64,000 bases of DNA from contig NZ_KB375270.1 in NCBI RefSeq assembly GCF_000314735.2, positions 3,726,001 through 3,790,000 of the forward strand, read 5' to 3'. The notes below the pieces were generated by a model that did not search any database, was not told the DNA's origin, and saw nothing but the letters and a program-made list of their open reading frames with translations. The DNA comes from Afipia felis ATCC 53690 (GTDB lineage Bacteria; Pseudomonadota; Alphaproteobacteria; Rhizobiales; Xanthobacteraceae). Positions 60,678-64,000 of this stretch are shown piece after piece. Within the stretch, counting starts at the first letter, position 1. Every line of letters begins with the position of its first letter. The position numbers and the translations under genes are program-made.

Positions 60678-61501
60678 CAGCGACCGAGCCTCATATGTCG
60701 ATTGACGTCCTTATAGAGCAGGTACCGGAAGGGGCCGGGGCCGCCAGCATAGCAAGCCTGGGGGCAGAATGCCCGCAGCCACATGAAATCACCAGCCTCT
60801 ACTTCGACCCAGTCTCGATTAAGGCGATACACGGCCTTCCCTTGAAGGACGAAGAGTCCGTGTTCCATGACGTGGGTTTCCTCAAATGGGATGCTCGCGC
60901 CAGGCTGCAACGTGACGATATTGACGTGCATGTCATGCCTGAGGTCATCAGGCGATACAAACCGCGTGGTGGCCCAAGTGCCGTTGCAGCCTGGCATGGC
61001 GATCGTCATCGTCTCCTGTTCGGTAGTGAAAAAAGCGGGAGGCACTTCGAGGCCAGTCACTGCTTCGTATCGTTTCCGGATCCAATGGAAACGGGTGTTG
61101 CTTGAGCGCGGATTAAGCAATTTCCAATGGGTCCCAGGGGGCAAATAGGCATAGCCGCCCGGGCCGAGTTTATGGGTCTGTCCGTCTAAGGTGATCTCGA
61201 CGCCGCCATCCACGACGAAAATGATGCTTTCTCCGTCTCGATCGAGGTCGGGATTTTCGCTTCCGCCGCTCGGTCCAACCTCCATCAGATATTGAGAGAA
61301 GGTCTCGGAGAACCCTGACATTGGGCGTGATAAAATCCAAAGGCGGGTGTTATTCCAAAAGGGTAGCGCGCTCGTGACGATGTCACGCATAACGCCTTTC
61401 GGAATAACGGCATAAGCGCTCGTAAAAACGGCTCGCCCAGTCATCAATTCGGTTTGTGCAGGAAGTCCACCGCAGGCGTCGTGATAGGGTTTGCTAGGCA
61501 T
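60677..61501 (-). CDS. allE: (S)-Ureidoglycine aminohydrolase AllE
   Basis: Bicupin of 274 residues (YlbA/AllE type). RAVFTSAYAVIPKGVMRDIV, GGVEITLDGQTHKLGPGGYA (first cupin), and ASIPFEETHVMEHGLFVLQG, with Glu/His residues of the second cupin as manganese site. It releases ammonia from ureidoglycine, giving ureidoglycolate for AllA. First gene of the allE-allA operon. The supply of ureidoglycine needs allantoate amidohydrolase (AllC), which is not in the window. Confidence 0.9.
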   Translation of the reverse strand: MPSKPYHDACGGLPAQTELMTGRAVFTSAYAVIPKGVMRDIVTSALPFWNNTRLWILSRPMSGFSETFSQYLMEVGPSGGSENPDLDRDGESIIFVVDGGVEITLDGQTHKLGPGGYAYLPPGTHWKLLNPRSSNTRFHWIRKRYEAVTGLEVPPAFFTTEQETMTIAMPGCNGTWATTRFVSPDDLRHDMHVNIVTLQPGASIPFEETHVMEHGLFVLQGKAVYRLNRDWVEVEAGDFMWLRAFCPQACYAGGPGPFRYLLYKDVNRHMRLGR

Positions 61502-61710
61502 TTCTTTGTTATCTGTGAGAAAAATATAGAAGTGAAGAACGGATCTCTAGGGTCTTTCAATCATAGCGAGAGCGTCAAAAGACGATTTAATGAAATTACT
61601 TGAAAGTCCTTTTTGAAAAACCGTGGATTGGAACGAGGTCTATCAACGCTTCGCGAGTCCGTAATTAAGAATCCGGTGCCACACTCGATTCATCATTTGG
61701 GGAGGGTACT

Positions 61711-63432
61711 GTGCGCTTCACCATCAAGAATTCACTTATCGCAATCGTGTCGTTGCTCGTATTGATGCTGGGTTGCCTTAGCTTTTTGTCCGTTTCGAAA
61801 CTGGAAAGCGTCAACGAAAAAACCGTTGATATTGCCACGAGGTGGCTCCCTTCAGAGCGGACGCTTGGCCAGATCAAATACATGATTACGCGATATCGTC
61901 TTAATGGTGCGCGCCGCATTATGGCTTCCGATAATGCCGTTCGCGATGATTTGGGTAAGCTCCTCGATGCGCAGGCTGAAGAGATGGCCCAATTTTTCAC
62001 CGCGTATGGCAAGCAAGCGACATCGCCGGATGAACGCCGGCTATGGACGCAGTTCGTAAACAAGTGGGATGAATATAAAGGCACTCAGCTCGCGATCATG
62101 AAGATGGTCGATGATGCCTTCGATCCTTACAGTATGTCGTCTCGGGGAAGCACCGGCCTGATTCAGGACGCTTCAGATGCTTACGGTGCGAAAGCGCTCC
62201 ATAGCTTTAGTGAGGCTATCGACGTGCTTGATAAAAATATAGAGCTGCATGACCAGGGTGCGAGGCGTGCCGCCGACGAGGCGAACTCGACGTATAAAAT
62301 GGCGTGGGTCGTCATTGTAGCGGTCTCGTCGGTCGCTATCCTCCTCGGTATCCTTGCCGTTGCATATGTTATCGGCGGCATTGTTCGTCCTCTTTCGGGT
62401 CTAAATGCTACCATGGCGAAAATGGCACAGGGCGATCTGAACAGTGAAATTTCTGGGATCGGCCGGCGTGATGAAATAGGCGCAATGGCTAAGACGATCG
62501 GAGTGATTTGCGACCAAGCCCGGCAGGAGGCCATGGATAAGCAGGAAGTGGCCAGCCGAGAAGAAGCTGCCCGCGCTGCCGTCCGAAAAAAGGAAATGGA
62601 GCAGGTCGCAGATGCATTCGATGCGGCAACAGGAGCCATCCTTGACGCGGTTTCTTCAGCCTCCGTCGAATTGGAAGCCTCGGCCCATTCACTGACCCAA
62701 ACTGCAGGTTCGACCCAGGATCTGTCCAAAGTAGTAGCTAGTTCGTCCGAGTTGGCATCTCAGAATGTCTCTTCGATCGCTTCGGCGGCAGAGGAGATGA
62801 GCGCTTCAGTTGCAGAAATTACTCGACAAGTCGAGATGTCGACCCAAATCTCGAGTGTTGGTGTCAGCCAGGCGGTCGAGACAGACGAGCGGATTAAAAA
62901 ACTGTCCAGAGCGGCCGCCCGCATCAGTGAAGTTATCGACCTTATCAATGCAATCGCGAGTCAAACCAATCTGCTCGCATTGAATGCAACTATAGAGGCT
63001 GCACGCGCCGGTGAAGCAGGTCGCGGTTTCGCCGTCGTAGCGGCCGAAGTTAAGGAGCTTGCCTCGCAGACCGCCAATGCAACAACGGAAATCGCCCAAC
63101 AGGTTAGCTCCATCCAGGATGCAACAAGCTACTCCGTTGAGTCTATCGCCCAAATCAGCTCGACCATCAGGAAGATGTCTGAAATTACCTTTGCTGTTGC
63201 ATCGGCTGTGCAAGAACAGGGTACGGTAACACGGGAAATCTCGTCGAACATCCAGCAGGCTGCGCTCGCTACGTCTGAAGTTAGCTCAAGCATCTATAAC
63301 GTAAGCTCCGGCGCTACCGAAACAGGCACGGCGTCAGCACAAGTCTTGTCTGCAGCCAAAACTCTTTCGCAGGAGAGTGTCCGGCTCAGGGAGGAGGTAA
63401 GAAAATTTTTGAGCAACGTGCGGGCGGCCTAG
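61711..63432 (+). CDS. Methyl-accepting chemotaxis protein, GTG start
   Basis: Chemoreceptor of 573 residues: first membrane helix at residues 8-29, periplasmic four-helix-bundle ligand domain (30-194), second helix near 196-222 ([20 protein letters not shown]), HAMP ([20 protein letters not shown]) and the signalling tip [20 protein letters not shown] with [20 protein letters not shown]. The GTG start at 61711 follows GGGGAGG. It lacks the CheR/CheB C-terminal pentapeptide. Position directly beyond allE suggests taxis toward purines or methylxanthines, but the ligand cannot be read off. Confidence 0.9.
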   Translation: MRFTIKNSLIAIVSLLVLMLGCLSFLSVSKLESVNEKTVDIATRWLPSERTLGQIKYMITRYRLNGARRIMASDNAVRDDLGKLLDAQAEEMAQFFTAYGKQATSPDERRLWTQFVNKWDEYKGTQLAIMKMVDDAFDPYSMSSRGSTGLIQDASDAYGAKALHSFSEAIDVLDKNIELHDQGARRAADEANSTYKMAWVVIVAVSSVAILLGILAVAYVIGGIVRPLSGLNATMAKMAQGDLNSEISGIGRRDEIGAMAKTIGVICDQARQEAMDKQEVASREEAARAAVRKKEMEQVADAFDAATGAILDAVSSASVELEASAHSLTQTAGSTQDLSKVVASSSELASQNVSSIASAAEEMSASVAEITRQVEMSTQISSVGVSQAVETDERIKKLSRAAARISEVIDLINAIASQTNLLALNATIEAARAGEAGRGFAVVAAEVKELASQTANATTEIAQQVSSIQDATSYSVESIAQISSTIRKMSEITFAVASAVQEQGTVTREISSNIQQAALATSEVSSSIYNVSSGATETGTASAQVLSAAKTLSQESVRLREEVRKFLSNVRAA

Positions 63433-63550
63433 GGCGTTTTGTCATTACCCGGTGCCTTGATGCCGCTGAGACATGTGGCAATGATGCGCATTGTGCACGA
63501 GTTGTTTTGTCGATCAATAGATATAAAGAGATGGCTGGGTGAAAGAGTAA

Positions 63551-63820
63551 TTACCGTCCCGCTTTGGCTGCCTCTTCTGTTGCCAAAGTAGCGATTTTTG
63601 CGACGAGCGCCCACACCGATGACTTGCGATCGTGTTGGAAAATTTTCCCGCACAGTGAATAAGGTGCAGAGTTAGTTATGTGGTTGTACCCTTCCGATAC
63701 CCTCACCGCATAATCACTTACATCTGCAAGATCGCTGAGATTGGCGACGCTCGAAGTTGCGAGCACGCGTGCCCGCGTTTTGTCTCCGCCAGGCCAAATT
63801 TCAATGGTAATCTGCAACAT
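63551..63820 (-). CDS. Unknown 89-residue protein after metallophosphoesterase
   Basis: Starts ATG 63820 with AGAAAGGA just upstream (MLQITIEIWPGGDKTRARVL); later SSVANLSDLADVSDYAVRVS and SSVWALVAKIATLATEEAAK. It lies 16 bases after the metallophosphoesterase stop on the same strand, so operon. No family recognised; a beta-strand-rich N-terminal half and a helical C-terminus. A plausible chromosomal gene. Confidence 0.65.
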   Translation of the reverse strand: MLQITIEIWPGGDKTRARVLATSSVANLSDLADVSDYAVRVSEGYNHITNSAPYSLCGKIFQHDRKSSVWALVAKIATLATEEAAKAGR

Positions 63821-63836
63821 TCCTTTCTCCGCGCTT

Positions 63837-64000
63837 TTATATCTCGAGAACGTATTTCGGATCGAAATACTGATTCTCGCTCTTCTGACCGGGATTCCAG
63901 GGGCCATAACCCTTAGCGTTGCTCACGATGCGGGTGCGGCCTTTGGTGAAGTCGCGGCTCTCGTGCGTATGGCCGTAGATCCAAAGGTCAACCTGCTCCA
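63837..64000 (-). CDS. Metallophosphoesterase, C-terminal part
   Basis: Minus-strand frame continuing past the window end. The visible 54 codons read EQVDLWIYGHTHESRDFTKG (the terminal GHTH metal-binding motif of calcineurin-like phosphoesterases), SNAKGYGPWNPGQKSENQYF, then DPKYVLEI and TAA. The N-terminal D-x-H motifs are outside. It marks resumption of ordinary chromosomal genes; substrate unknown. Confidence 0.85.
   Translation of the reverse strand, partial: EQVDLWIYGHTHESRDFTKGRTRIVSNAKGYGPWNPGQKSENQYFDPKYVLEI

Noticed and set aside
1..64000. tRNA and rRNA genes
   Set aside because: I did not recognise a cloverleaf-compatible sequence or rRNA segment anywhere in the window; a dedicated tRNA scan would settle this.

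Overview
The window looks like chromosome from an alphaproteobacterium of the Bradyrhizobium / Rhodopseudomonas / Afipia group (Nitrobacteraceae). It has GC-rich codon use, a zinc-less 41-residue ribosomal protein L36, an Irr-type Fur regulator with the GCPWHD heme motif, and alphaproteobacterial DUF families (DUF1036, DUF1244, DUF2312, DUF3175, DUF3297).

Region 1 (about 1-13.4 kb) is ordinary chromosome: the N-terminal 540 codons of transketolase, a haloacid dehalogenase, a wrbA and pirin pair with a divergent LysR regulator, rpmJ, a secreted TPR protein, two tandem secreted MmgE/PrpD proteins, and pyruvate kinase with small conserved proteins.

Region 2 (about 13.4-26.9 kb) is a defence-type mobile island. 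It begins at a truncated DUF2312 gene followed by a divergent full-length copy. Next come three overlapping recombination genes (tyrosine recombinase, giant tyrosine recombinase, small partner) that resemble the gamma-mobile-trio / GInt layout. Then comes a four-gene type II-short CBASS operon: CD-NTase, E2-like protein, CapV patatin and an extra DUF2235 hydrolase. A sigma-like / small protein / ImmA-IrrE protease operon faces it divergently.

Region 3 (about 26.9-33.2 kb) is a patchwork: irr with a TTG start, decayed 3' ends of a glutathione-dependent formaldehyde oxidation pair (adhC, fghA), a VOC protein, an NdmA-like Rieske N-demethylase, two tandem 116-residue paralogues of unknown function, a DUF1643 gene and a DHA2-type MFS exporter.

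Region 4 (about 33.4-63.4 kb) is a methylxanthine catabolic island. It holds NdmB-like and NdmC-like oxygenase genes, Rieske subunits encoded as separate genes, GST-like NdmE homologues, a ferredoxin-type reductase, a second Rieske/NdmC/GST set, a BMP-type ABC importer, a formaldehyde dehydrogenase for the formaldehyde released by N-demethylation, a putative outer-membrane channel and LysR regulators. These are followed by xanthine dehydrogenase (xdhABC), urate hydroxylase (puuD), uraH, a puuE-uraD fusion, allE, allA and a chemoreceptor. Together they would take caffeine or theobromine through xanthine, urate and allantoin to glyoxylate and urea. The allantoate to ureidoglycine step is not encoded here. 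The main novelty is the split and duplicated N7-demethylase: the Rieske domain that is fused to the NdmD reductase in Pseudomonas is a separate subunit here, present twice, and one copy lacks a cluster cysteine.

Region 5 (63.5 kb to the end) is a small conserved gene and the C-terminus of a metallophosphoesterase, probably chromosome again. All functional assignments come from reading motifs and remembered family features. No database search was run.
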